This document shows, piece by piece, positions 31,891-45,200 of a DNA stretch of 64,000 nt; position 1 is the first letter of the stretch; each line of letters starts with the position of its first letter. The notes below the pieces were generated by a model that saw only the letters and a program-made list of their open reading frames with translations, was not told the DNA's origin and did no database searches. Made by a program: the position numbers and the translations under genes. The stretch is from Microdochium bolleyi (lineage: Eukaryota; Ascomycota; Sordariomycetes; Xylariales; Microdochiaceae): the NCBI GenBank assembly GCA_001566295.1, contig KQ964247.1, positions 3,720,001-3,784,000 on the forward strand, read 5' to 3'.

Positions 31891-34800
31891 ATGGACGGAC
31901 TCCAATGCGCTCCCCGGCAAGCCGATACCACTGAGCTCTGGACAGAGAACCGAGCCATAATCAAGAGTTACTTCTTCGGGCAGGGCGGTGAGAAGGAACA
32001 TACCCTCGTGGCACTAAGGGCAGTCCTGATCGAAAAGCACGCCTTTCCTGAAGTACCGTAGGTAGTCTACTATAGCTTGTCTCACATCCAACACTGGTCT
32101 GCTTGGGAAATACTAAGTGTCTATTCACTGCACAGACTGAATATCTACGAGACACGCATACGAGACGTCTTACAACTTCGCAAGCGAATGCAGAAGGAGG
32201 ACTGGTGGCCTGTTTGGACGCATTGTCTTCCCATCATGGAGAGGGGTGGTACCCCGGCAGTCTATTTCCATGGACGGCTCATCCCGTGGGTAAAGGTCTG
32301 GAAGGAGATTCGAAGGAATGTCCCGGTTGGAAGGCGCAGTGCGACTCAGGGTGGGTGCCCGGCTTGCCTTGCCCGTCGTGCTTCAACGTGGGGTGATTCT
32401 CAGTAGGCCAAACGCAGGATGCTCTCGCTGATATTGTTGTATATCAACAGGTCCCCTATTGCTACCTCCGGAGATTTCCGTGAAGCCTGCCGGCTCATTC
32501 CTACCTCGATCGCCGTCACCATTGGAGTGTTCGGCACGAGCTCGAGCTCGCTGTTTACGACAGGGTCCACAACACATGACCGTCCTGCGCTCGAAGCCAC
32601 CACATCAGCAGGTGTCGACATCTACCCACAGCAACCATCTCTCATCGCAGCGGAGATCTCATGGAACCGTCCCTCTCCCACAAGAGGTCATATTCCCAGT
32701 GTCGTCTTCACTTCCGCGCAGCATGGTGCTCGCGCGATCACCACCACCGCTGGCTAGATTCGAACCCGGAACTCTGCAACCCTCCAGCGCGCGTTCTACC
32801 GGCAACTGCACGAACACTGCTCTTTGGCGAGATCTGCACCAGTCGGCCTCGGCCGATTTGCCAAAGACAGATCTATGGACTGCCTGGAAGGAGACCATGT
32901 TCAGAAATCTCCCATACCTTCAAATTCTCGGCTTCATGAGCAGTAAGTGACGCAGGGATCCCCGCCAAGCACCGACGGGGCCTTTGAACAGTTCATACTG
33001 ACATCGGTTCATAGATCTCTCTATCTCTGATCCCCTTGGCACGAAGCAGTACTCGCCCAGGCACAATGTCTTCACGGCACAGTTGCTGCCGACTGAGAGG
33101 CTCAACTATGTCAAAATCCCGACCTCTTTCTTTCGTCCTCATGACGAAGATTTACAATCCACAAAAGCCCTCACACTCGAGATTGACCAGTTTCATTTTC
33201 TGTCCAAAGCGATCTTCAGATTGTCCAATCGCATAACCAACACACGGTACCGCGATTTGGGAGACAGACACTTGGTGGAAGTTCTGTTTACACGCATTGG
33301 CTCTGGGCTCCTCTCTCTGTTCTTTAGCACAGATGCTCCCTCTCTACACGTAGCACAATCGTCCCTGTGGGACTTCATCTTTAACCACAGGTGGCACGGA
33401 GGCTTTGAAGAGGCTGTGCTGAAGCATACAAAGCCACGCCGCGAGTGGCTGACAAGTCGGAGTGCAGCGACAGCGCTTCAAGAATGCGACGCAGAGCTCG
33501 TACCGTATGTGCTCCGAGCCATGTCATCCGCCGCAGAAGAAACGCAGGGCATGCACACGTTTCTCAACTGCTGCAGTTTTCCGCGCCACCTCCGGAAAAT
33601 TGTTTCACTCTTTAGCTTTGCGTCTACACGTCAGATTCACGACCAAGAGGCAATGTGCTCAGCATTGTTGCACAACATGCGCAGAAATTGTGTTGACTCG
33701 CGGGCGTTGGACGACCTTGAAAGGCACGGCTTGGACGAGAAAGCCGTTGCGAACATGCGAGGCAAGCTTGTGTGCTTGGGGCTACTGAGCGCGGAGTCGG
33801 ATGCCGACCTCAAAGCTGCCGCATTTGCCAAGCTTGTCCGGATCGGCGAGCAAGCCATGTTAGTGATGGCGCGGTGCGGGTCGATGCCACGCTCTGCAGC
33901 AAGTGGCGTGGACGAGGCGCTCGCGAACGAGGCCGTCCAGACACGCATCGTAGATCTGAAAGAGTGGCTGCATTACCGCCGAGGACGATTCCAGGATGAC
34001 TTCCTCTCCGGCCTGCTGCGGGGGTTGAGCGCGCAGAAGGGAGATGGCGAATTGTGGTCCGCAGCCATCGGCTTATACTTTTGGCGTGAGAGGCTACAGG
34101 TCGATGCTCAGGGCCCGACGCGGGCTGTGTGCGGGCTTCACTCTGTGACGCATCACAGCATCACGGAGTCAGCTGCGAAATGGGCGGCTCCCCACATTCT
34201 GCAAGACACATGGGCCGGGTTCCTCAGCATTTTTGTCAATAGAGGAGCAACAATCTGCCCCTCGTTGGTGGCCGTGATCGTCGGCCGTGCTGGCGGATGC
34301 AGAATCACAGTCGTGGAGACGCTGCTGCACATTGGGCTAAATCTGGCACAGGTCGGCCCTCCCGCCATGGCCGAGGCAGCCGCGGACAACGACCGTCGCA
34401 CGGTGGCCTGGCTGATCAAACAGGGAGTCGGCATCAACGGCAAGGCCACCGTCGAGATCAATTACGTCTGCAGATCGGGGTCCATCATATATTGTGCATG
34501 CTACCGCGCGTGGGGTACACGTGCACATCCACGCACCCTGAAGCACGTCTTGACGGCCATGCGGCTGCTCCACGAGCTGGGCGCTAACCTGATGGACACA
34601 TCTGAGTGCACGCGTCTGCTGGAAGGCGTGATGAGCTACCACGGTGTCCGACAAGATGAAGTCCAGGCTTTCAAAGACCTGCTCGTCGAGGCTCATCTGG
34701 ACTTCCTGGCTGCAGCGCCTGTGCTCGTAATCTTTCTGCAATGTGGAGCTCCCACAGAGTTGTCCAACTTCCTCCTCGACCATGGTGTGCAGCCTGATGC

Positions 34801-35524
34801 TGACGTCATCTGCACAGCGATTGAGCATAATGCATCTCATTCACTCATGCAAAGACTGCTTAATTACAGCATTGATCTCACCAGCCGCTCTTGGAAGGGG
34901 AGCACCCCACTACTGGCTGCTTGCGAAACAGGCAGCATTGGCCTTGCCAAGCAGCTTGTTGCTTTAGGTGCCAACCCCTTTGCTCTTGGTAGTCTTGGTA
35001 GTCTTGGCAGGACTGCTCTGCACGCAGCTTGTTGGGCGGGTTCCCTTTCAGCGTCAGAGGCAGCCCAGCGTCGCGCGCTTGTTGAATACCTCCTCGATCT
35101 GGGCGTGGGCGTCGACAAGCTCGATGCTGATGGTTGGACGGCGTTACATTACGCTGCAAACAATGGCGACCTGGAACTTGCCATTGTTCTTCTGGACCGC
35201 GGAGCTGCACACAGTACTGCCACCTTTGGCTACTTTGACGAATATTTCTGTGAGGAAGTTCTACCCCACACGGCACTTGACCTGGCAGCAAAAAAAGGGC
35301 GGCTCGATATGGTTCAGCTGTTGCTTAACGTGGGGGCTACGAGCGCGGGTAGGACAAATACCTGTTTCCACAAAGCTATTGAGCTGGCTTGCTATTATGG
35401 TCACGTTGAAGTGGCCAAGCTCCTCCGAACAGCTCCTCAGTTGCCCGAGCATGAAGCTGCTCGGAGATTGTGGTTGTCAACTCAGCCGACCAGTGCCACA
35501 GCTCCGAGCGGGGACATCGAATAG
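31891..35524 (+). CDS. Clr5-domain ankyrin-repeat protein, four exons
   Basis: Exons 31891-32057, 32136-32350, 32451-32942 and 33015-35524, all junctions GT-AG and in phase, give 1127 residues. Exons 1-2 encode a Clr5-like domain: TENRAIIKSYFF, LVALRAVLIEKHAFPEVP, then across the intron LNIYETRIRDVLQLRKRMQKEDWWPVW and a basic WVKVWKEIRRNV. Exon 3 encodes a low-complexity Ser/Pro/Arg/His linker of about 160 residues. Exon 4 has a helical region, then degenerate and canonical ankyrin repeats (about 720-1105), best seen in GSTPLLAACETGSIGLAKQL, GRTALHAACWAG, DGWTALHYAANNGDLELAIVLLDRGA and HTALDLAAKKGRLDMVQLLLNVGA. Clr5 was named in fission yeast silencing; fungal Clr5-ankyrin fusions are highly expanded and uncharacterised. 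The exon 3 boundaries are the least certain part. Confidence 0.82.
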
Positions 35525-37030
35525 ATAGACGACTTGCCGGTTATTTATGCGGATTTAATACCACCTCGGTTCGGACATCAGTATCTTGAATGAAACAGGC
35601 ATGTATCCACTTCCGAGCGGCGAGTTTTCTTCAGGGAGTGCCTCGACCGCGGACAGTGAAAATATACCCTATCAATTTACTAAATCTCGACGTGTGACGT
35701 TCCCTGCCTTCGTAACATTTGCCTTGCCAGACCCCACCTTTCATGTCACGAGCGTCTGAGGATGTGAGGCCTGTGTACATTCATGCCGAGTAGCAGACTA
35801 CCTCAGTCTTTTAAACCGCACGCTCTCGCGAATCGCCAATACTGTCTTATACCATAAATTATAGAGTCCGACAAGTAAATTACTCTTTACCACTCGCGAG
35901 ACATCACATCTATTGCACACATGTACAGGGAGAACTACCCTCAATCCTTTCGGCGATGACGCGATCACAGAAAATAAAGGAGGATGCCGCCTTCGCGCCA
36001 TTTTTAATTCGCAAGGTCATGCTCGAGGGCAAGAGAAAATACCGAGATGGATATTTGTGAAGGCTCGCCACTACTATCGAGGGGCTGAGACACTTTGGAC
36101 TGTCGGTCCGGTGCTAACAACTCCCTGGAGTGGCAATATGACATTGGTAATCTTCTGAGCTGAAAAGAGAAAGCTGGCCATTTGGCATTGGGCGTAATTC
36201 GACAGTGTTCCCGAGCGACTTGAGCCTTCTCAACTGATGGAAGACGGTCAAGGTAGTACCTCGCCAGTGATCCCGGAAATTGGCCAGCAAGCAAAAGCCC
36301 ATATGTTCCACCAAGGGTTGAGGCACAACCTCGTCAATAACAGAGGGACAATAACGAGGTCGGAAGTTGTCGTTCCAATCACAAGTCGGCGCTAAGCCGA
36401 AGTGGGAATAAGATAAGTTCCGCGCTAGCAGTGTCATCTTCAGCGCTAGGCCCGAAATAGGACAAGCGAGATTGGTCAGACGAGCGGGGAAGGAACGGCC
36501 GGAGCCCCGCCCGCCGCTGCTTGGCCCGTCGAGCGCCATCAACGCCCGCTCCAGCCTCATCTGCCGAGCCTGCGATGGCCCAGCAAGCGTCTTCCTCCCA
36601 TCGCACCCACCGCGACAGACCGCGTCCCCACCTCCAGCCGGCCAGCCTTGTCCGACCTCTCGCAGCGAGCGCCTCTCCCAGCGTCATCGGCCCGACTTCC
36701 TCCTCTCGGCACCTCTCCTGGTTCGACGATCACCCTGCAGAGACTGGGCGGAGCCGGATCTCAGCGGCTCGGACGACACTCCGACAAGGGCTCTCTCACC
36801 TCATACAGCCAAGCCAGCCCGTGTCTGTGCATGCTCGCTACTGCTGGCTGAGACGCCTGCAGCCATCAGCTGGAAGTCTGCAGCTGCCGACCCGTCCTGG
36901 CCCTTTCATTCGCCCTCACCAATCAACCCGGCCGCCTGGCCGTCAAGGGGTGACCTCTCGGCGTCCCTTCCCGTCATGAGACAGTAGCCAGCCGGAGCTG
37001 GCAGCCCGGACCGGGCCGTGGCGCGACAAC
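35525..37030. promoter_or_regulatory. Intergenic region, 1.5 kb, upstream of the regulator-like gene
   Basis: 3' flank of the Clr5-ankyrin gene, then the promoter and a C-rich leader (about 36480-37030) of the next gene. Overlapping open frames in that leader are Pro/Ser/Arg-rich on every strand, and none looks coding. Confidence 0.4.
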
Positions 37031-39070
37031 ATGGCTCCAGACGGCAGCAACCCCGGCTCGGCCGGCGGCGGCGCCTTTGTCTTCGTCAACACCACCGGCG
37101 ACAGCTCGACCGCCGGCCACAAGGCCTCCCGCTCGGCTCGGGCCTTTGTCATGCGCAATGCCCGCGCCGCCCGTCCCTGGACCACCCGCAGCAAGGCCTC
37201 TCAGGCCCAGGATGCGGCTCACTCGGGAGACCAGCACGACGGGGATGAGCACGGGGCTGGGGAGCGCAAGTTGTCCGATGCAGGCAGTGAAGTGAGCTCA
37301 GACCAGAAAACTCCTGCCGCTCGCAAACCCCGCAAAGGATCAACCACCGATAAGCCACAGACTCGGAAACGACGACCGCAGCAGTACTCGCCCAAGAATC
37401 GAAAACCATCAACCTCGAGGATCTGTCCTCGGTGCCAGCATGAGCTGGAGACAGCCGAGTCGCCCGACGCCGAGCCCCAGTGTGCCACATGCAGCGCGAG
37501 TCTGGCCGTCGTCACTTCTCAGACGGTCCTCTCCGGAAAGATTGACCCTTTTAACATGACCTCGGTGAAAATGGACGGCCCAACCAGCTACTTGCTGGAG
37601 TTCTGTAAGTCTCTTCTCGCTGGGCACGGGGGAGCACACCGCCCAGTACTGATTGTTGTTTTCATCTAGTCATGAAAGCCGTCTCGCCCCAAATTGTGCC
37701 CATGGCCGGCTCAGCCATATCACACTCGGCCACGATCCACGCCCACTGGGTGGTGCCTTCGCTCCAGCAGTCGGCGTTCATGCATGCCATGCTGAGTCTG
37801 ATTGCGCTACAGCTCAGCATCCTGCAGCCGAAGCGTACCCAGCTCCGAAGTCTCGTCCAGCACCACAAGATGCATGCGATCAAGAAGGTACAGGAGGGTC
37901 TCGCCGACCCTGTCAAGGCTGTGTCGGATGAGAACATTGCTGCAGTCTTCAACCTGATGTGCATAGAAGAGAACCTGTTCCTGCCGGAGGTGCCTCAGAC
38001 GGAGGAACTCCATGCGGACCAGCGACAGCGAATTGCCCATATGAACGGCTTGAAAGAGATGATCCGTTTGAGAGGTGGCGTGCATGGACTGGCTAGCTCG
38101 AAAATGCTGCAGCATCTTATTGTCAGGTACGTCGTTGGAGTCGAGCAGTAGCGATTTGCCGAGCTGACCTTTGACTCTCCTCAGGCACACCGTTCCACAG
38201 GTCGGCATCTGCTGGCACAAGTCCTTTCTCTTGCCTCGGGGGCTGGTTGGACAGATGTACAAGGGCTATCCAGCATCTTCGCCTTCATATAAGAAGCCCG
38301 CGCCTATGACACGGCTGTTCTCGGAGCTCGGCTTCGACGAAGACTTGGTCCACCTAGTCAAGATTATGGAGTGTCTCGAGCACGATCGCAAAGCATGGAC
38401 GAAGGCACCCGATGAGCATGAATGGGATGCTCTAGACGTGCAGACCATCTACTCCATGATGATATCGCACTTTATCCGCTGGTACATCGAGAGCGAGGAG
38501 GAGAACAAGCTGAGGCCTGCCCAGGGACTAGTGAGCCTATGCTTCATCCAGTCCATCGCGTTCCTGGGCGGTGGCAAAGCACCGATGGCGTCCGGGCCCG
38601 TCACCGTGTTGTCGCGCATGAAGCGGATGTTCGATGCAGAGGACGACCCACTGCAGGGGCTGCACAGTACGGGAGTCGATCTCTGGATTGGCATTCTCGC
38701 CGTCCTGAGCTCTGACGGGCATCCGATCTACGAAGACCAATTCTGGCGCATCTACCTCGAGGCTGTGCGCAACCAGGGCGACCGCACGATGGACAGCTTC
38801 GAGGACGTCAAGGACGCGATGCATATCTGCATGTGGAACACGATGATGGACCTGCCGGCCCGGATCGTCTGGGACGAAACGCCCCCTCACTGGAAACGGG
38901 AGGGCGCCAGCCCGGACTCGCACAACCTGGCCGACCCCACGAACCAGCGGATACGACTGCCGCGGAGTCTGCGGCTCGGGGTGTTGCTGTCTGCGTCGAA
39001 CCCGTATATGAACGGGCATCCTGCCGCGCACGTCAATGTGGAGGGCACCGAATCGGCGTATAACCTGTGA
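37031..39070 (+). CDS. Fungal transcription-factor-like protein with a four-Cys zinc-ribbon motif
   Basis: Exons 37031-37604, 37670-38126 and 38185-39070 give 638 residues. The N-terminus has the FVFVNTTG...SRSARAFVMRNARAARPW block typical of a large group of fungal regulator-like proteins without a Zn2Cys6 domain. A basic stretch (about 90-128) precedes C132-x2-C135 and C151-x2-C154, a possible zinc ribbon. Residues from about 190 (KIDPFNMTSV, HAHWVVPSLQQSAFMHAMLSLIALQL, HKMHAIKKVQEGL, HMNGLKEMIRLRGGVHGL) form an all-helical domain like the fungal-specific transcription factor middle domain. A nuclear regulator is inferred; DNA binding is not shown. Confidence 0.78.
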
Positions 39071-39653
39071 CACATGCTGGGAGGCATTTTTGACGGAAAC
39101 GAATAAGAGTGAAAGCAATTCAGCGTACAATACTTGGAGAACGACAAACAAGGGTCATATAAAGAAGAGCGTCTTGGCGATGGTTCAGAGGCGTATGTGT
39201 GCGTAGTGATCTCGAGGGAAAAACCAAAGGGCGTTTTAGGGTTTCGTGTTTGGGAACTTGTGTATCTTGTGGATCATCTCACTCCATTATCCTGTAAATA
39301 TGATCAATGTAAGTTCAGAAAATATGTAACTGTAGCGGACCAGCTTGTATGCCAATGCGATTGGGTTTATGCTGCGGCACGGTGGCATGACAAGAACAGA
39401 GATTGGTGCCCCTTGTTGGCATCTGCTTGGCTTGTATCGACTCATCGTCATTATTACAAGAAGACCTCGCAAGTTTGGGCATTGTTCCCTACACCATCAC
39501 ACGATTGAGGACCCTCTTCAAACAAATTGTCGAGCCATACCACGCAATCATCAGGAGGTCTCTGCCGTGACAGTGTTGCCAACGAATGGAAACTGCCAGA
39601 CACACACTCCGCTCGGTTCCCAATACCCAAGCTTTCACCTCATTCCCGCCGCA
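39071..39653. other. Convergent 3' intergenic region
   Basis: Between the stops of the regulator-like gene (+) and the secreted protein (-). AT-rich in places. No gene is seen. Confidence 0.4.
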
Positions 39654-40728
39654 TCAAACAACCCACGTCTCCGGATCGCTAAACGAGATCGTCGCGCCCG
39701 TCAGTTTGAGCGCGGCGTTCCACCGCGGCAGGCCCGGCCAGAAGTTGGGATAATTCTCATCGCCCACGGCGTTCCTCCCCGTGCCCGCAACCTCGTCCTC
39801 ATTCCCTTGCTTCAGGTCCATCAACCCCAAGCTAGCCTTGCTCCCCTTGAGTCCGAACACGGTATGCGCCCAGAAGTCTGTGCCGACGAGCTCGTCGTAC
39901 AGCCCCTTGCCCTGCGGGACGGGCGGGTGGCCCAGCGTGGCGGCCTGCATGCCCAGCCAGCCGAACACGTCGGTGGTAAAGGGGACCGAGATGGGGATCG
40001 TGGGGGCGAAGGTCATGCTGAAGAAGGGCTTCTCAGAGGGGCCAGTCTCCTGGCCGTCCAGGGAGGCGGCGTAGGATGGGGATGTGTCGTAGGGGTAGAT
40101 CTTCACCGACTCGCCGCCGTTCGGAGTGGAGGTCCAGTCGAAGCGCGCGAGGTGCTTGGGGATGTTCCAGTCTGGTTGCGAGCAGTCAGTCAGTAAGGTC
40201 GGAACTTCCGCTCGCCTGGCCATTCCCGGACTCTGCTTCTCTCCCACCGAAGACATGGCTCCAGCGTCGGGACAATGGAAGGGAACATGAAGACTCACTC
40301 TTGCGCCCGTTCCACGTCGTGTACTTCTGACTGACATAGATCCGCCCGATTCTCAACCTCAACTGCTCCCTCCCTTCCTTGCCCTTGTAGCTGAAAGACC
40401 CCGGGATCACGATGAACTCGTCGTACGGCCCCACGGGGCTGCCATCGTAGCGCACCAGCAGGATCGTGCCGAGGATCCCGCGGAATGTCCCGTTGGTGTA
40501 CCCCGACTCCCGCTCGAGAGGGTGGAACGTCTTTTGAGGCAGGTCGAGCGACGGGGCGAGGATGGGGACAGCGTAGGCGCGGCCCGTGAGGATCCAGGGT
40601 GCGGGCGCGAGGAGGATGGGCTCCGGGGAGGCGTTGGTGCAGTTGTTGCAGAAGTCCCAGGCCGAGACCAGGGATATGGATGCGAGGAGGCTGGTTGCCC
40701 AGAGGGCGGTGCTGGTGGTGAACAGCAT
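39654..40728 (-). CDS. Secreted acetoacetate decarboxylase-like fold protein
   Basis: Exons 40728-40299 and 40171-39654 (intron GTGAGT...CCAG) give 315 residues. A signal peptide (about 1-23, ending LVSAWDF) precedes the mature chain. Motifs include PAPWILTGRAYAV, GYTNGTFRGILGTILLVRYDGSPVGPYDE, and IVSQKYTTWNGRKNWNIPKHLARFDW-like strands, then FWAHTVFGLKGSKASLGLMDL near the end. The PAPW start and the PVGPYDEFIVIPG block match the acetoacetate decarboxylase-like beta-barrel family; I see no assured Schiff-base lysine context, so decarboxylase activity is doubtful. Enzyme or binding protein remains open. Confidence 0.7.
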
Positions 40729-42226
40729 ATTGTCCTGAGTCTTGAATGTCTGCTGGGTTCCTGCTGGGCTGGAACAGGAGGTCCGCAGTGAGAGCTGTTT
40801 TATCCTGGAGGACCTAGAAGTTAAGAGGGAGAGGTGGGAAGCTGCCTTACTTCAAGAAGTTTCTTCCTGGGGGCAAAGACTACATGATATGCCGGACCAT
40901 AAGACGGTGATCATCCAACTGACCCAGGTTGACAGGGGGCATAAACAGGCCTTTCATCCACACGGGCGCCATACCCGCCGAGTACAACGATGAACAAACA
41001 GAAAGACACGTGAAAATCCCACCGACGGGCCATAAATGCAACAGTATCGCAGGCATACAATCATGTGGTAATCCATGTTTTGCCAGGATGTTCAACTCCC
41101 CCTCCTCCCGCATGCCTGGGGTCCGGAGGGAACAAAACGTCATGGCCGTTGACGAAAGAGGACAGGGGCCCCAGCCGAGGGACAAGGACGGGCACCCCCA
41201 GTGCGGCGCATCGGTGTTGGGGCGTTATTATTGAACTCTGTTGTTCATGCGACCCCGGCAAGTTGCGGGGGGGACATGACCTCCGACGGATGATGGTGAC
41301 GGAAGATATTTCGTCATCTCTGCTTGACCAGTTCTTCCCTATTGTCGTTGTCGTTGTTGATATTAGAACGGAGGCTCACTTCGCAGATTCAACTGCCAGT
41401 TTGCAGAATTGAACCTGTAGTTGAGACGGAAAGAGATTTCATCACCCTCGTCATGCGTGTACCGTGAACAAGAAACCCCACAGATGGCGGCTCCCAACGA
41501 AGATACTTTTGGTTCGTCCTGCAATCCGGACGGGCAGGATCGCAAAGCCGTTCCAATGACAAAAGACTTTACTCTTCCACAGCGACAACTCAAGAAACCG
41601 TGCCTACGCCCGCCCATCATTCGGGAAAGAAAACAAAGCTCATTGAATTCGTCCGATCTCGTGAATTGGCTTGGCATCTCCAACATGAGCCAGGGGGTTG
41701 AGCCATGACATGCCTGCCCTGCTTCCCACTTACACCTCGACATCACCCCAGTTTCCCCCACCCGCGCTGCCACCTCGACAGCAGCAGTGACCTACCTACA
41801 CCTCCCTGGAACCCGGCCCAGGTACAGCAGGTGTCCAGGATGCGCGCGTCTCACGAATTGCTATCCTCAACCAGCGACGCATGGAAAGTGCCAAGCAATC
41901 CTCTTCACGTGCCTGTGGTCACTCGTGCATGCGCAATCGGAATGGTGAGACCATCAAGGTAAGTCAAGTCAAACGCATTGTAATCGTTGTTTGCTATAAA
42001 CCGCTAAGTAGAAGAACCCGCTCAGAAAGAAGCAGTATGATTACGACAAATCGCTCGACATACAGTATGGGGTATAGTGTAGTGGTTTTCGAAATAAAAA
42101 AAGGAAAAAAGCTTGGCAGGGCGTTGTCGTCCTTGTTCCCACCGCTTGCGCTTCATGGCGCGTGAAGTGAGAAAGCGGATGACAGATGATCCCCGTCTCT
42201 GGTGCTGGTGCTTGTGAGCCACTCTA
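40729..42226. other. Intergenic region, 1.5 kb
   Basis: Promoter side of the secreted protein and the 3' flank of the GT28 gene. It holds an A-rich tract at about 42090-42111. No gene is supported. Confidence 0.4.
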
Positions 42227-45200
42227 TCAATGAGCAGCCACGCCATTTGTCTTCTGCTGTACGCCATTCTGGAGCTTGGCAGTCTTTTCCTCCAGCAGCT
42301 CTGCGGTTCTCAACTCTTCGCCACCTTTCTCGCTGGGGTCCTCTTTCTCATCACCCTTAAAGGCAACATGCTGGCTCTTTTTCTGTCCGGCCCCGCCGTT
42401 ATCATCATCGTCAGCATCGCCCGATTTGTTCGCGTTTTGGCTTGTCGGGTTCACATCTGCGTCGAGCTTGCTGGTGTTGTAATCTGGCGCAGGGACCTCT
42501 TTATGTGGAGTGAGTTTGCCCGAATGAGTCTTGGTCTTCGCCGCTCCAGCCTCCTTCGTAGCTGGTGCGTGAGCATTGTCGTCGCTATCATCATCATTGT
42601 CGTCTTCGTCTTCGCGGTCTATTTGACCGCTACGCCGGCCGGTGCTCGCTCGTGGCAGATCTGGCAGCCAGGACTTCTGCCCCATAACAGCAGCGACGCT
42701 CTCGCCTCTCTTGATGGCTGCGATGGCCTGTTCGGCGGTCTCCACACTCTCAAATGCCGGCCCCCGCCCAAGACTACCCAGACCGCGGTCTTGTTGCTCT
42801 TCCTTCTCGATTGCCTTCTCGCGTCCGATGAAGCGTGACTTTAAGCTCCTCTTGCCGTGATCTTCCGTGACGAGGTCTGCCAGCTCTCGCATGACCCTCC
42901 ACCCTTCATTCACTCTCTCCACAAGTTCCTTTTCCACACTCGTGTCGAGATTCGCGGCTTCGCGATGTCCTTGCATGATGCGAGCACGCCGAATGAAGCG
43001 AGTGGGCAGATTGCGCCGGCCCGCCTGCTTGACGATACCCTTCGCGGTGTATCCGAAGGGCCCGATAACTGCAGACAGGTTCTTGAGAACGAAACCGGTA
43101 AGGCCCATGCCCACGCCTGCGACCGCACCCTTGAAGCCATCCTTCTTCGCACCGCGGACCGGGAGGCGAACGACGCCGGTGACGCCATCGTAGATTCCGT
43201 ACACGAACTCGTTCCGTGCCGCGCGGACTCCGGAACGAATGCCGGTCACGCGCACCGGGGGTCGCACAGTGTCGTCACCATAAAGACGAGGTGCATTGTG
43301 GAATCCTTGTGCCAGTGCAAGAGCAAGGTCGGCTGGCGCGCGAGCGAGAGCTTTTCCTGTGTCCTCCAAACCACCGGCGACTTCCTGGAAGTACTCCTCG
43401 GCTGGATTCCCATCGAGGCCTGTCGTACCAGGCGTGGTGCCTGCCGTGAGCGGACCGGTCAGAGGCCCTATAAGCGGATCAGGAGTGTTGTCAACACCGG
43501 CTTTCGCGTTCGAGTTGGTTTTCGGTGCGCCGTCCGGGGGGAAGGGAAATCCTTCCGTCTCCTGGCGTGTAGGATGACCACGCGCGGCCCGAGCTTTCTC
43601 ATGCCTCTCGTGTCTCTTCTTACGCTTCTCCTCCTTCTTCTTCTTCCTCTCGGCCCGCTTTTGGCCGAGCCTGGCAAGTCTGAAAGGAACGCTGCCCACC
43701 CCACCGAAAACGCTGCCCACTGTCCCGACGACGGTTCCGGCCACGCCAGTGACAGGTTCACCAGGACCCTCGAAATCGTTCCACTCCTTGTGGCGCACGA
43801 GCCTCAACTTCTTCCATGAGATGAAACCTTGCCTGACGGCGACCTCTGCCGCAATTGCGCTGAGCTTGAGGTTGGTATGGCCAACGGACCAGACTGCCAC
43901 CTGTTCGGGGAGGAGAGAGCAACGCATGGAGCCGACGCCACTGAGCTCCAGATGACGGTGGAAGGAATGTACGGCGTTCTTGGCGCCGTCGCCCTCATCC
44001 TCAATGGATTTGGCTATCTTGCCGACTGCCTCACGTGCCTCGTCAGTCATGCAGTACTTTATGCCTTCAGCCAAGGCCTCGGCATTGAGCTTCTTGTACG
44101 GCACGGCGTCCGGCCCGGCCCCTGCTTCTCCGATCATCGACCCCCAGAAGTGCTGGTCGCCGAAGAAGGGGACGACCATGGTAGGTATCGCGCACTTCAG
44201 CGCAATGGCTGTCGTGCCCGCACCGCCATGGATGACGCAGGCCTTGACCCGTGGGAATAGCCAGTCGTGAGGACAGTTGTCGAGCATGAAGACATTCTCC
44301 GGCACGTTGTCCTGGCCAAGTCCACCCCACCCCTTAGAGACAAGGGCGCGCACGCCTGCAAGCTTGACAGCCTCGAAGATCATCTCGGTAAACTTGTCGG
44401 CGTCATCAACGACGATAGATCCGAAACCAATGTAGATCGGCGGTTCCCCAGCATCCAGGAACTCTACAAGGTCGTCCGGCGGATCGAATGATGAAGCCAG
44501 GTCCAGGAAGACGAAACCAGACACGTCAATCTCCGGACCCCAGTCTTTGGGTTTGGGCACGAGACCGGGACTCCACAGGTATGTGAATGGAACGTGGAGG
44601 CGGTAGGTCGCTCCAGGTGCCCAGAGGGTAGACACTGCGTCAAGCTTGAGCGTCTTCACGCGGAAATCGTTGACGAGATCGCCCAAGCCTTGCCACACCA
44701 TCATCTCTACAAGAGGGTATGAAATGAAGTTAGTGTAGCCCGGGTCGACGTTGGTCTTCTTAATGGTTGCCAGCGGGTGAGGGAATGCTTGTGTTGGTGT
44801 GTACGGGAACGTGAACATGAGGTGGAGGGGGATGCCAAGTGCCTCTGCGCAGTGCACATGAGCAAAGCTGGGCGGGTTTGCGATGATGGCGTCCGCAACG
44901 AAAGGCGTCTTGGTGCCCATCATCTTGAGGTTGGCGCCGTCCTTTTCGTCGTCTGTCGCGTTGATGCAAGCCCGCCAGAAGCCATCGAACATCTCAGCCA
45001 TGGCAGCTCGCCGCTTGCCAATGTCACCAGCCTTGACGCTCTCCAGCTTCGGAATCATGCCTGGGTTTTTGACCATGAAGGCCATGAGCTCCGAGGGGTC
45101 TCCGCCGACGGAAAAGAACTCCAGACCAGAGTCCTTCTCGACAAAATCGCGAAAGGCGGGATGTGTGGCGATTCTCACACGGTGGCCGTACTCCTTAAGG

